Shown: in pieces, positions 48,348 through 57,254 of the stretch
Layout of the letters: each line of letters opens with the position of its first letter
Position numbering within the stretch: the first letter of the stretch is position 1
NCBI RefSeq assembly: GCF_900240405.1
Contig: NZ_OEQK01000001.1
Span: forward strand, 186,001 to 250,000
Direction of reading: 5' to 3'
From: Salirhabdus sp. Marseille-P4669
Lineage (GTDB): Bacteria > Bacillota > Bacilli > Bacillales > Alkalibacillaceae
DNA length: 64,000 nucleotides
The notes under the pieces: generated by a model
Seen by the model: the letters and a program-made list of their open reading frames with translations, nothing else
Databases searched by the model: none
Told to the model about the DNA's origin: nothing
Made by a program: the position numbers and the translations under genes

Positions 48348-49324
48348 GAATTTTCACAGAAAAAGAGATTAAGAGCGTCATAAAAATAGATCAGGAGATT
48401 ATTCGAGTTGTAGAAGAGGGTTTTACGAGTCTTGCGACAAAGCATGTGCAAATGCCCCCAATTATGCGTATAGACATTCCAGAATATAAAGGGGAGTTGG
48501 ATGTTAAAGCAGCTTATATACCAGGGTTTAATCAGTTTGCGGTTAAACTATCTTCTGGCTTCTTTCTAAACCAACAGCTAGGCTTGCCAAGCGGAAATGG
48601 AATGATGATTTTAATCAACAGTAAAACAGGAATTCCAGAAGCACTCTTACTAGATAATGGGTATTTAACCCATGTAAGAACAGCAGCTGCTGGAGCAATA
48701 AGTGCGAACTATTTGGCAAAGAAAGAGATCCATAAAGCTGGAGTGATTGGGACAGGAAGTCAAGCTAGATTTCAAATGCACGCATTATATTTAGTCCGGC
48801 CGTTTCAAAAACTATTCGTTTATGGGAGGGATGAAAAACGATTAGAAGCATTTATACAGAGGAGAAAAAGGGAACTACCAGTAGAAGTAATTGGTTGTAC
48901 AACAGCCAAAGAAGTAGTGACGAATGCGGAAGTTGTTGTCACCACAACACCATCCGAGGAGCCAATTATTCAAAAGGACTGGCTGCATCCTGGATTGCAT
49001 ATTACAGCAATGGGATCGGATGCAGAGCATAAGCAAGAGATTGATGTAGAAGTGTTCCGTGAGGTAGATAAAATTGTTTGTGATGTAAAGAACCAATGTG
49101 CGCGCTTAGGGGAACTCCACCATGCCTTTGAGCAAAACGTCTTGAATTCCGGTACAGACATTATCGAGTTAGGTCACCTAACGAGTATGAAACGTAGTGG
49201 GAGAGCAACTGAAGAAGAAATTACCATATGTGATTTAACTGGTACAGGAGTTCAAGATACAGCCATTGCACTTGTTGCTTATGAAAAGCTAGTAAATGTA
49301 GGAGCTGGAATCGTCATGGAATAG
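48344..49324 (+). CDS. eutC: Ectoine utilization protein, ornithine cyclodeaminase/mu-crystallin family
   Basis: NAD(P)-dependent enzyme of the ornithine cyclodeaminase fold, about 326 residues. It shows the conserved VKLSSGFFLNQQLGLPSGNGM near 63, DNGYLTHVRTAAAGAISANY near 103 and the dinucleotide motif GVIGTGSQARFQMHAL near 130. In hydroxyectoine catabolism EutC is thought to act with EutB on the hydroxylated intermediate. ATG 48344 overlaps the eutB stop (ATGA); ATG 48338 is possible. Function here is inferred from family and neighbours. Confidence 0.78.
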   Translation: MRIFTEKEIKSVIKIDQEIIRVVEEGFTSLATKHVQMPPIMRIDIPEYKGELDVKAAYIPGFNQFAVKLSSGFFLNQQLGLPSGNGMMILINSKTGIPEALLLDNGYLTHVRTAAAGAISANYLAKKEIHKAGVIGTGSQARFQMHALYLVRPFQKLFVYGRDEKRLEAFIQRRKRELPVEVIGCTTAKEVVTNAEVVVTTTPSEEPIIQKDWLHPGLHITAMGSDAEHKQEIDVEVFREVDKIVCDVKNQCARLGELHHAFEQNVLNSGTDIIELGHLTSMKRSGRATEEEITICDLTGTGVQDTAIALVAYEKLVNVGAGIVME

Positions 49325-49343
49325 AAAGGGAGGAGGGATGGCG

Positions 49344-50507
49344 ATGTTTCCAATTATGGAGTATAAAGAGCGGATTAAAAAAGTGAAAGAGAAGATGGCG
49401 CTGGAAGGGTTGGAGGTTCTGTTCATTACTAATCCTTCCAATATCAATTATTTATCAGGCTATGATGCCTGGTCCTTTTATGTCCATCAAATGCTCGTTG
49501 TCCAATTGGAAGAGGATCAACCGATATGGATTGGACGTAAACAGGATGCAAATGCAGCCAAGGCTACTACTTGGTTAGACCACGGTAATATTTATTTTTA
49601 TAGCGATGATTATGTTCATTCTATTTTAAAGCACCCAATGGATGAAATAGCTCGAGTGTTAGCTGGAAAGGGACTTGATAAAAAAACAATAGGGGTAGAA
49701 AAAGAAAATTACTATTTTACGGCTAAGGCATATGAGCAATTGCAAAAGGGGCTCCCAGATGTTCTATTTAAAGATGCGACATTGCTCGTGAATTACGTAC
49801 GTTTAATAAAATCTCCATTAGAGATTGCTTTTATGAAAAAGGCCGGTAGAATAGCAGAAATTGCAATGAAACGAGCAATTGAAGAAATTAATGAAGGGGT
49901 TCGGGAAAACGATGTTGTTGCTAGTATTTATCAAGCTCAAGTGCAAGGTACAGTCGAATTTGGAGGAGATTATCCTGCGATTGTACCCCTTCTTCCTTCT
50001 GGTGAAAAAACATCTTCCCCGCATATTACATGGTCTGATCAAAGATACAAAAAGGGAGATACTGTCATTATGGAGCTAGCAGGCTGCTATAAACGATATC
50101 ATGCTCCATTAGCAAGAACGTTAGTAATAGGCGAACCAGATCAAAAGGTAAAGCTACTTGCTGAGGTAGTGTTAGAAGGGATAGAAGAGACATTAACCTT
50201 CATTCAACCTGGTGTAACGTGTGAAGAAGTGGAAGAAGTATGGCGTACTTCCATAGCAAAATACGGATTTATGAAAGACTCAAGAATTGGCTACTCCATG
50301 GGTTTAAGCTATCCACCAGACTGGGGAGAGCATACTGCTAGTTTGCGCTATGGAGATAAAACCATTTTAAAACCAAATATGACCTTTCATTTAATTCCAG
50401 GAATATGGTATGACGATTATGGGGTAGAAATTAGTGAATCGTTTATTGTTACCGAGGACGGAATGGACACATTATCGAAATTTCCTCGACATCTGTATGT
50501 GAAATAG
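49344..50507 (+). CDS. doeA: Ectoine hydrolase, M24 family
   Basis: Opens the ectoine ring to N-acetyl-diaminobutyrate. The 387-residue protein has a creatinase-type N-domain (about 1-130) and an M24 pita-bread domain. It matches DoeA/EutD family blocks from memory: TNPSNINYLSGYDAWSFYVHQ, FGGDYPAIVPLLPSG, ELAGCYKRYHAPLARTL, KDSRIGYSMGLSYPPDWGE and FPRHLYVK at the end. The aspartates that bind metal in ordinary M24 peptidases are replaced around ELAGCYKRYH, as in DoeA. ATG 49344 stands 7 bases after AGGAGG; ATG 49338 is too close. Confidence 0.88.
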   Translation: MFPIMEYKERIKKVKEKMALEGLEVLFITNPSNINYLSGYDAWSFYVHQMLVVQLEEDQPIWIGRKQDANAAKATTWLDHGNIYFYSDDYVHSILKHPMDEIARVLAGKGLDKKTIGVEKENYYFTAKAYEQLQKGLPDVLFKDATLLVNYVRLIKSPLEIAFMKKAGRIAEIAMKRAIEEINEGVRENDVVASIYQAQVQGTVEFGGDYPAIVPLLPSGEKTSSPHITWSDQRYKKGDTVIMELAGCYKRYHAPLARTLVIGEPDQKVKLLAEVVLEGIEETLTFIQPGVTCEEVEEVWRTSIAKYGFMKDSRIGYSMGLSYPPDWGEHTASLRYGDKTILKPNMTFHLIPGIWYDDYGVEISESFIVTEDGMDTLSKFPRHLYVK

Positions 50508-50536
50508 ATGTATCTGCCGTTATTTTTTGGCAAAAT

Positions 50537-50577
50537 AAAAAACTGTTACATTTTATATTTATCCGTAACAGTTTTCA
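50537..50577. terminator. Bidirectional terminator between doeA and carD
   Basis: AAAACTGTTAC and GTAACAGTTTT form an 11-bp stem around a 15-base AT-rich loop between two convergent genes. Confidence 0.75.
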
Positions 50578-50591
50578 TGTAAGGAATTTAC

Positions 50592-51074
50592 CTATTGATT
50601 TATTACTTGGTCTAAATATTGTGTTGCTTGATCCTCATTCATATTTTTAGCCATAGCCAATTCGCTAATTAAGATTTGCTCGGCATTGGCTAACATATTT
50701 TTATCAGCAGCACCTAAATTTTTCTCCTTACTAATGCGCTTTAGGTCACGAATGACTTTTACGCCTTCTAAAAAATCCCCGCTCTTAATTTTGTCTAAGA
50801 ATATCCGGTGTCTTTGATTCGGATGCACCGGTTGGTCTTCATCTCTCATTGCTAATAAGGATGAAATAAGATTTTCAAAACTGTCAGGATCTATAACTTT
50901 TCTAAGGTGTAATTGGTCTTCTTTCCCTTTAGGTACCATTACATTCATATTTTTGCTTGGGATGTTTACAATGTAATATGGTCTTTTTTCTCCTAAGAAG
51001 TCCTTGTCCTCGATTGCTTCAATGATACCGGCTCCATGCATTGGATAAAAAATCTTATCGCCAATATGAAACAT
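50592..51074 (-). CDS. CarD family transcriptional regulator
   Basis: RNA polymerase-binding factor of 160 residues. The N-terminal CarD/TRCF Tudor-like domain (about 1-65, FHIGDKIFYPMHGAGIIEAI) contacts the polymerase beta subunit. The helical C-terminal domain (about 70-160, RIFLDKIKSGDFLEGVKVIRDL) contacts promoter DNA. Bacillus subtilis YdeB is the nearest relative from memory. GGGGGTGAATGA precedes the ATG. It separates the ectoine-catabolic operon from the downstream FAH gene; a link between them is not shown. Confidence 0.9.
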   Translation of the reverse strand: MFHIGDKIFYPMHGAGIIEAIEDKDFLGEKRPYYIVNIPSKNMNVMVPKGKEDQLHLRKVIDPDSFENLISSLLAMRDEDQPVHPNQRHRIFLDKIKSGDFLEGVKVIRDLKRISKEKNLGAADKNMLANAEQILISELAMAKNMNEDQATQYLDQVINQ

Positions 51075-51233
51075 TCATTCACCCCCAAGTAATATCATAC
51101 ATCTCCATTATAACATATTGAAAAAATAAATCAAAATTTATATTTTATAACACATTAAAAACCATGTCAACAATAAATTATGCTGTAATTTTAGGGGATT
51201 AGCATCATTTGTCTGAATTTTCCCATAAATGGA

Positions 51234-51262
51234 TTGACATGGACCAGCTTTTTCGTTAGATT
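51234..51262 (+). promoter_or_regulatory. Sigma-A type promoter for the FAH-family gene
   Basis: TTGACA, a 17-base spacer and TAGATT, about 37 bases before the start codon. Confidence 0.7.
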
Positions 51263-51299
51263 AAGGACAAAATCATGTTTCTAGGGAAGAGGGTTTAAG

Positions 51300-52247
51300 A
51301 TGAGACTGGTTGCGTATAAGCAAAAAAACACATTGGGTCCTTATCGGATGGGTGTGGTGCACCATGAAAATGTTTTGGATTTACAGGAAGCATATCGCCT
51401 TTATCTTTTGAAAAGAGATCAAGTAGACTTAGCCAATGCAATCGAACATGTTCTACCTAGTGATCTCACTTCATTTTTTAAGCTAGGAGAGCAATCGATT
51501 CAACATGCCCAAGTTGCGCTGAACTTTGCAGAGGAACATGACGTGTCCGCTATTTCATTTTTATTTCATGATGTGACGTTAGCTCCGCCTGTTCCGAATG
51601 GCGCTAAGGTGATTTGTATTGGTACGAATTATAAAAATCATGTAGCTGAAATGAAAGCCAATATTCCGGAATATCCTGTGTTGTTTTCAAAATTTTCCAA
51701 TGCGTTAATAGGTGCGAATGATGATATTCAAAAATCTCCTTACACAGAAAAGTTGGATTATGAAGGAGAATTTACCGTTGTTATTGGAAAAGAAGCGTCC
51801 CATGTTAAAAAGGAAAATGCACTGGATTATATAGCAGGGTATACAATTGGCAATGATATATCCGCTAGAGATTTACAAAAACGTACACCACAGTGGTTAC
51901 AAGGAAAGTCGTTAGATAAAAGTACACCAATTGGACCGTGGATTGTAACCGCCGATGAATTAACAGATCCTTCCAATGTACAAATTGAAACGTATGTGAA
52001 TGGGGAAAAAAGACAATCTTCCAACACAAAGCATCTTATCTTTAATATTCCAACTTTAATTGAATTTATTTCAAGTCTCATTACATTGCAGCCAGGAGAT
52101 GTCATTTTAACAGGAACGCCTGATGGAGTAGGATTTGCAATGGACCCACCACAGTTTTTAAAAGCTGATGATACGATACGGATTGAAGTTGCTGGTGTTG
52201 GGGTATTAGAAAATAAAGTAGTAGACATGGAGACGCCGGACCAATAA
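51300..52247 (+). CDS. Fumarylacetoacetate hydrolase family protein
   Basis: Metal-dependent enzyme of 315 residues. The N-terminal 95 residues form the small FAH_N-like domain. The catalytic domain shows ICIGTNYKNHVAEM near 104, LDYEGEFTVVIGKEA near 157 (metal-binding Glu), GYTIGNDISARDLQKR near 178 and ILTGTPDGVGFAMDP near 268. The family covers C-C bond hydrolases, isomerases and oxaloacetate/acylpyruvate decarboxylases; which one applies is unknown. GAAGAGGG precedes the ATG. Confidence 0.88.
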   Translation: MRLVAYKQKNTLGPYRMGVVHHENVLDLQEAYRLYLLKRDQVDLANAIEHVLPSDLTSFFKLGEQSIQHAQVALNFAEEHDVSAISFLFHDVTLAPPVPNGAKVICIGTNYKNHVAEMKANIPEYPVLFSKFSNALIGANDDIQKSPYTEKLDYEGEFTVVIGKEASHVKKENALDYIAGYTIGNDISARDLQKRTPQWLQGKSLDKSTPIGPWIVTADELTDPSNVQIETYVNGEKRQSSNTKHLIFNIPTLIEFISSLITLQPGDVILTGTPDGVGFAMDPPQFLKADDTIRIEVAGVGVLENKVVDMETPDQ

Positions 52248-52268
52248 TGGTTCGGTGTCTCTCTGTTT
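52229..52268 (+). terminator. Terminator of the FAH-family gene
   Basis: GAGACGCCGGACC / GGTTCGGTGTCTC forms a stem with a 6-base loop and overlaps the last codons of the gene. Confidence 0.7.
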
Positions 52269-52280
52269 TGATTAGGCGTT

Positions 52281-52355
52281 TACTAGTAGGAATGGCGTCT
52301 AGCCCTAGCGCCTAACCTCTAAGCGCTGACCAAGGTGCTTCCGCTTTTGTTCTTC
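52281..52355. repeat. Dispersed repeat family R1, short copy
   Basis: Begins ACTAGTAGGAATGGCGTCTA and ends CTTCCGCTTTTGTTCTT, like the copy at 7403-7529, but the central 50 or so bases are missing. CTAGCGCCTAACC and the AAGCGCTGACCAAGGTGCTT part keep the pairing arms. Confidence 0.65.
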
Positions 52356-52429
52356 ATTGAGGTTAGAGTTGATTATTGTCTTTTCATTCCTTTAAACTAT
52401 AGGATATTACAATGACATGGAGAGACAAG

Positions 52430-53188
52430 ATGGAAAGAAATGAATCGAAAACCTATGACGTGATTGATGTGTGTTTATTAGCAGGGAAAATTATGCTTAT
52501 GTGTGGTGCAGAAACGTATCGGGTTGAAGATACAATGATGCGTATGGCTGCTGCATACGGTATGGAGCATTCCCATAGCTTTGTAATGCCAACAGGAATT
52601 ATTTTTTCGATTGATGGCAAAGATCCAACAAAATTGGTTCGTGTAACGGAACGGTCTACCGATTTAAGTAAAGTGACAAAAGTAAATAGCATTTCTAGGC
52701 AAATTACGGCAGGAAGTATATCTGTTCAAGAGGCTTATCAACAACTCAAGGCTGTTGATGAGAAAAAAGAAATGTATGCGGGTTGGATTCAGACTACAGC
52801 GGCTGCTATATCTAGTGGATGCTTTCTCATTATGTTTCAAGGTCAATGGCAAGATTTCTTTAGTGCTGTATTAGCAGGTGGGTTCGGATTTATCTGTTTC
52901 CTATATATGAGTAAATTGCTACAGCTAAAGTTTTTTGCAGAGTTTTCAGCGGCTTTTGTTATTGGAATCATATCGTTACTTTTGGTATATGTTGGGTTAG
53001 GAAATCAAATAGATAAAATAATCATTGGTTCAGTGATGCCGTTAGTACCTGGACTATTAATAACGAATGCTGTACGAGATCTACTAGCAGGTCATCTTAT
53101 ATCTTGCTTATCGAAGGGAGCAGAGGCTTTTTTGACTGCTTTTGCTATTGGTGCAGGAATTGCGCTGGCCATTGGTTTTGCAATATAA
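52430..53188 (+). CDS. Threonine/serine exporter family protein, N-terminal half (ThrE-type)
   Basis: Membrane protein of 252 residues. Residues about 1-115 are cytosolic and carry the ThrE signature (AGKIMLMCGAETYRVEDTM, SFVMPTGIIFSIDG). About five helices follow (120-250). It corresponds to the first half of Corynebacterium ThrE (PF06738); the second half is encoded by the next gene. ATG 52430 is chosen because GGAGAGACAAG precedes it; ATG 52412 is also possible. Likely exports threonine/serine or a related small metabolite. Confidence 0.86.
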   Translation: MERNESKTYDVIDVCLLAGKIMLMCGAETYRVEDTMMRMAAAYGMEHSHSFVMPTGIIFSIDGKDPTKLVRVTERSTDLSKVTKVNSISRQITAGSISVQEAYQQLKAVDEKKEMYAGWIQTTAAAISSGCFLIMFQGQWQDFFSAVLAGGFGFICFLYMSKLLQLKFFAEFSAAFVIGIISLLLVYVGLGNQIDKIIIGSVMPLVPGLLITNAVRDLLAGHLISCLSKGAEAFLTAFAIGAGIALAIGFAI

Positions 53189-53212
53189 CATAAGGAATTG
53201 GAGAGGAACAGG

Positions 53213-53668
53213 ATGCTACAACAACTCTTTACAAGTTTTATCGCTGCTGCGGCTTTTGGCATTATCTTTAATGCTCCGAAGCAATCGTTGTGGAAATGTG
53301 GCGTTATTGGCTCAATTGGATGGGGTGTGTACTACTACTTGTACTATTTTCAAGAGCTCAATATTATTGGTGCGACTTTTATTGCCTCGTTTATGATAGC
53401 GGTAATTAGTCAATTCTTTGCAAAATGGTATAAGACTCCTATGATTATTTTTAGTGTTGCAGGAATTATCCCACTTGTGCCAGGAGGCTTATCCTATGAT
53501 GCAATGCGAAAGTTTGTAGAAAACGATTATAATCAAGCGACACAGCTTGCAGCGAAAGTATTTATGATTTCTGGTGCTATTGCAATGGGACTCGTATTAG
53601 CGGAAGTAATCAATCAAGTTGTAAAACAATCGACGATTCAGCGATATAAGCAGAATGTAGGGGACTAA
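53213..53668 (+). CDS. Threonine/serine exporter family protein, C-terminal half (ThrE-type)
   Basis: Membrane protein of 151 residues with four or five helices, matching the C-terminal ThrE half (PF12821). Conserved NAPKQSLWKCGVIGSIGWGVY near 17 and GIIPLVPGGLSYDAM near 83 are present. GGAGAGGAACAGG precedes ATG 53213. It lies 24 bases after the N-terminal partner, so the two form a split exporter operon. Confidence 0.87.
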   Translation: MLQQLFTSFIAAAAFGIIFNAPKQSLWKCGVIGSIGWGVYYYLYYFQELNIIGATFIASFMIAVISQFFAKWYKTPMIIFSVAGIIPLVPGGLSYDAMRKFVENDYNQATQLAAKVFMISGAIAMGLVLAEVINQVVKQSTIQRYKQNVGD

Positions 53669-53733
53669 AAAGGGTTTTATCAGACTTTGAAGAATATCTA
53701 AACCATAACGGATATTGTAAATGGAGTGGAGAT

Positions 53734-55236
53734 ATGAAGACGTCTGAATACAAACGTTACGATGGTTTAGGTTTAGCGGAATTGGTTCGCAAAAAGGAAG
53801 TAAAGCCCATTGAACTTGTCGATGCAGCAATTCAAGTTATTGAGAAGGAAAACCCGACATTAAATGCAATCATACATAAAAGGTATGAGCAGGCTAAACA
53901 ACAAGCTAGGGAACAATGGACAGGGCCTTTCGCAGGGGTGCCTTTTGTACTAAAAGATATTACCCAAGAAATAAAAGGGGAGCCTTTAACATCTGGCTCA
54001 AAAGCATTGCAAAATTATCGATCAAGTGAGGACTCCAATTATGTAAAGCGGATAAAAGAATCTGGCGTAATCATTTTAGGGCAGACGAATGTACCGGAAT
54101 TTGCGTTAATGGGAATAACAGAACCAAAGCATTATGGACCAACGAGAAATCCATGGAATCAAAAAGTTACGCCCGGTGGCTCAAGTGGTGGTTCTGCAAG
54201 TGCTGTGGCATCAGGGATGGTGCCAATAGCAGGAGCAAATGATGGCGGGGGATCGATTCGAATTCCTGCTGCCTATACAGGATTGTTTGGATTAAAGCCG
54301 ACACGAGGAAGAACCCCAGTTGGACCTAAATTCGGTAGGCATTGGCAAGGCGCATCAGCTGAGCATATTTTATCCAAAACCGTTCGAGACAGTGCGGCGA
54401 TGTTAGATGTATTAAAGACATATGAAAAAGGAGCTGCTTTTCACGCATTACCATACGATCAAGATTATTTGAGCATCATTCAAACACAGAATTCGGATAA
54501 AAGGTACCGATTCGCATTTTCTCTTACCTCACCTTTAGGGACAGAGGTAGACGAGGAGTGTAAACATGGTGTGCTTAAAACGGTGAAGCTATTAGAAAGT
54601 ATGGGTCACATAGTAGAAGAAAAAGAACCGTCTATAGATGGTAGTAAACTAGCTGCTAGCTATTTAACCTTGTATTTTGGCGAAGTGGCAGCTAGTATTC
54701 AAGAACTATCACCAGTGCTTGGAAGGCAGCCAAAATATAAGGATGTAGAGCCAACGACATGGCTATTAGGTTTACTAGGGAACTCCGTATCTGCAAAGGA
54801 CTTTGTTTTAAGTATAAGAGAATGGGATGTTGCTGCCTATAAAATGGAGCAATTCCACGAGGAGTACGACTTTTTTATTACGCCAACAACTGCCTTTTTG
54901 CCGTCTCAGATTGGAGAGCAGGATATAACAGCGATGGAAAAACTACTTATCTCCTTAACAAGTAAATTGAAGTTAGCGGGTGTGTTAAAAAGGGTTGGGA
55001 TGGTAGATCAAATTGCAAAAGCAAGTTTAAAAAGAACCCCATTTACTCAGCTAGCCAATTTAACGGGGCAACCTGCTATGTCTGTTCCTTTACATATTAC
55101 AGAAGCGGGATTGCCGGTAGGAGTGCAATTTATGGCTGCTAGAGGACGAGAGGACTTATTACTTGAACTAGCTACCTGTTTGGAGCAAACCGATAACTGG
55201 ATAGGTATGCGCGAAAATCCATATATGAAAGAATAA
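53734..55236 (+). CDS. Amidase (amidase signature family)
   Basis: Hydrolase of 500 residues with the Ser-cisSer-Lys triad. Lys lies in [12 protein letters not shown] near 72, the glycine/serine-rich block [15 protein letters not shown] near 148, and the nucleophile Ser in [20 protein letters not shown] near 172. The C-terminal [22 protein letters not shown] is typical. This is a stand-alone amidase: no gatB or gatC is nearby. Substrate unknown. ATGGAGTGGAGAT precedes the ATG. Confidence 0.9.
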   Translation: MKTSEYKRYDGLGLAELVRKKEVKPIELVDAAIQVIEKENPTLNAIIHKRYEQAKQQAREQWTGPFAGVPFVLKDITQEIKGEPLTSGSKALQNYRSSEDSNYVKRIKESGVIILGQTNVPEFALMGITEPKHYGPTRNPWNQKVTPGGSSGGSASAVASGMVPIAGANDGGGSIRIPAAYTGLFGLKPTRGRTPVGPKFGRHWQGASAEHILSKTVRDSAAMLDVLKTYEKGAAFHALPYDQDYLSIIQTQNSDKRYRFAFSLTSPLGTEVDEECKHGVLKTVKLLESMGHIVEEKEPSIDGSKLAASYLTLYFGEVAASIQELSPVLGRQPKYKDVEPTTWLLGLLGNSVSAKDFVLSIREWDVAAYKMEQFHEEYDFFITPTTAFLPSQIGEQDITAMEKLLISLTSKLKLAGVLKRVGMVDQIAKASLKRTPFTQLANLTGQPAMSVPLHITEAGLPVGVQFMAARGREDLLLELATCLEQTDNWIGMRENPYMKE

Positions 55237-55269
55237 AAAGAGGGAAGTCTATTTGAGACTTCCCTCTTT
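55237..55269. terminator. Bidirectional terminator between the amidase and TRAP genes
   Basis: AAAGAGGGAAGTCT, ATTTG and AGACTTCCCTCTTT form a perfect 14-bp stem between convergent genes. Confidence 0.92.
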
Positions 55270-55277
55270 ATTCATTG

Positions 55278-57254
55278 TTACGCCTGAAGCGGCTTTTGGG
55301 TTTTGTCATTTTTAAAGAAAAACTGACAAGCGAAAAGAATAGCTAAAAGCGCTCCACCAATTAAATCTGTGTACCCTCCTGGAATTAAAAGCATAATTCC
55401 GAATACAATGGCCAAAATTCGTTCAAACCAATACGCTTTTCTCATCCAGAAACCAATCATACCTGCCCCGATTGCAATCATACCAATCAACGAAGTTATG
55501 ATAATCATAATAACCTCTAATGTATTCGTGTCTATTAACAACATTTGAGGTGAATAGACAAAAATGTACGGTATGATAAAGGCGGCAATGGCAAGCTTAG
55601 CAGAGTTGAGTCCTGTGCGAATTGGCTCGCCGCCAGAGACCCCCGCGGCAGCAAAAGCAGCCAAAGCAACAGGTGGTGTGATATCTGCAACAATACCAAA
55701 GTAAAATACAAACATATGCGCAACTAATTCTGGCTGTCCTAATGCTATAATTGCTGGTGCAGCAATGGTTGATGTAATAACATAGTTTGCAGTTGTAGGA
55801 GATCCCATTCCTAAAATGATGGATGCAATCATCGTAAAGAATAGTGTTAGGAACAGCTTTTCATCGGCTAAATCAATTAAGCCGTTAGCAAGCTTTAATC
55901 CTAAGCCAGTACGTGTAACAACCCCTACAATCATACCTGCAGCAGCAGTTGCAACGGCAACGGCTAAAGCAGTTCTAGCACCATCCACTAAAGCGCCTAT
56001 AATATCTTTAAATCCGAATGTTGATTTTGGATCAACAAGTCGGTTTACAAATCCAACTACAACAGTAAGTAAAATGGACAGTAGAGCAGCTCTCGTAATC
56101 GTCATTCCGCTCATAAGGAATAATACGACACCAACGAGTGGAAGAAGTAAGTAAATTTTCTTTAATGTTTCCTTCTTATTTGGCAACTCTTCTTTAGTTA
56201 AACCACGTAATCCCAACTTTTTCGCTTGGAAGTGAGTCATTATCCAAATTCCAGCAAAATAGAGGATAGCAGGGATAAGAGCAGCCATAGCGATTTCCCA
56301 GTAGGAAACCCCTCCAATAAATTCTACCATCAAGAACGCTGCAGCCCCCATAATAGGTGGCATTAGCTGTCCCCCAGTAGATGCGGCAGCTTCAACAGCA
56401 CCTGCAAAGTCCTTGTTATACCCAAGTTTTTTCATCATTGGAATCGTGAAGGAACCAGAAGTAACGACGTTTGCTACGGAACTTCCGGAAATGGTTCCTT
56501 GTAATGCGCTAGAAAAGATAGCAACCTTCGCAGGTCCACCAACACGTCTACCTGCTATTAGTAAGGCGAGATCATTAAAGTATTGTCCTACACCAGTCCT
56601 TACTAAAAATGCCCCAAATAGTAAGAATAAGAAGATAAAAGTAGAGGATACCTTTAATGGTGTTCCTAATATACCTTCAGTTGTGAAGAACATGACGTTA
56701 ATAATATCATCCATATTCATACCAGCATGCTGTAAAAATCCAGGCATGTAATATCCGTAATAGGCATAAGCAATAAATGCTGTAGCTATGATTGTAATAG
56801 GTAAACCTACTGCTCTTCTAACAGCCTCGAGCACTAATACAATAGCTAAACCACCTATCACAATATCAAGGGCTTGAAGCTCTCCACCGCGTGTCACGAG
56901 CTCCTCATAGAATAACGGCCAATATGCACCTACGCCAATACTTAGTACCGACAATACAACATCTAACCAGGTTACTTTGTTATTGCCTCGATTTTTCTTT
57001 CTAGCTGGGAAAAATAGAAAGACTAAGGTTAAAGCAAATCCTAGATGGATTGTACGTAAAATTTGGGCAGGAGGCGGTATTGCGATCGATGTATATAATT
57101 GAAAAATAGAAAAAGCTAGTAAACCAATAACGGCAATGCGACCTATAAGGCCACCTAATTTTCGGAAGCCGGCCTCAGGGTCATACTTCGTCATAAGTTC
57201 GTCTAATTCTTCTTGTGTTAACGCTTCTTGAGTTTTATCCGCCACTGATTTCAT
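55278..57254 (-). CDS. TRAP transporter fused permease (4TM/12TM, DctQM type)
   Basis: Membrane subunit of a TAXI-type TRAP importer: 658 residues with about 17-19 helices. An N-terminal DctQ-like part (about 40-180) is fused to the DctM part. Conserved segments include FLFLLFGAFLVRTGVGQYF near 209, SGSSVANVVTSGSFTIPMMKK near 255 and GGQLMPPIMGAAAFLM near 291. The ATG sits right after GGAGAGGAG; a GTG three codons in is an alternative start. It overlaps the DUF1850 gene by 20 bases. Uptake is expected to use a Na+ gradient, as known for TRAP systems; substrate unknown. Confidence 0.9.
   Translation of the reverse strand: MKSVADKTQEALTQEELDELMTKYDPEAGFRKLGGLIGRIAVIGLLAFSIFQLYTSIAIPPPAQILRTIHLGFALTLVFLFFPARKKNRGNNKVTWLDVVLSVLSIGVGAYWPLFYEELVTRGGELQALDIVIGGLAIVLVLEAVRRAVGLPITIIATAFIAYAYYGYYMPGFLQHAGMNMDDIINVMFFTTEGILGTPLKVSSTFIFLFLLFGAFLVRTGVGQYFNDLALLIAGRRVGGPAKVAIFSSALQGTISGSSVANVVTSGSFTIPMMKKLGYNKDFAGAVEAAASTGGQLMPPIMGAAAFLMVEFIGGVSYWEIAMAALIPAILYFAGIWIMTHFQAKKLGLRGLTKEELPNKKETLKKIYLLLPLVGVVLFLMSGMTITRAALLSILLTVVVGFVNRLVDPKSTFGFKDIIGALVDGARTALAVAVATAAAGMIVGVVTRTGLGLKLANGLIDLADEKLFLTLFFTMIASIILGMGSPTTANYVITSTIAAPAIIALGQPELVAHMFVFYFGIVADITPPVALAAFAAAGVSGGEPIRTGLNSAKLAIAAFIIPYIFVYSPQMLLIDTNTLEVIMIIITSLIGMIAIGAGMIGFWMRKAYWFERILAIVFGIMLLIPGGYTDLIGGALLAILFACQFFFKNDKTQKPLQA

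Noticed and set aside
53142-53396. Leucine-rich plus-strand frame across the ThrE gene junction
   Set aside because: Out-of-frame reading of two well-supported membrane protein genes.
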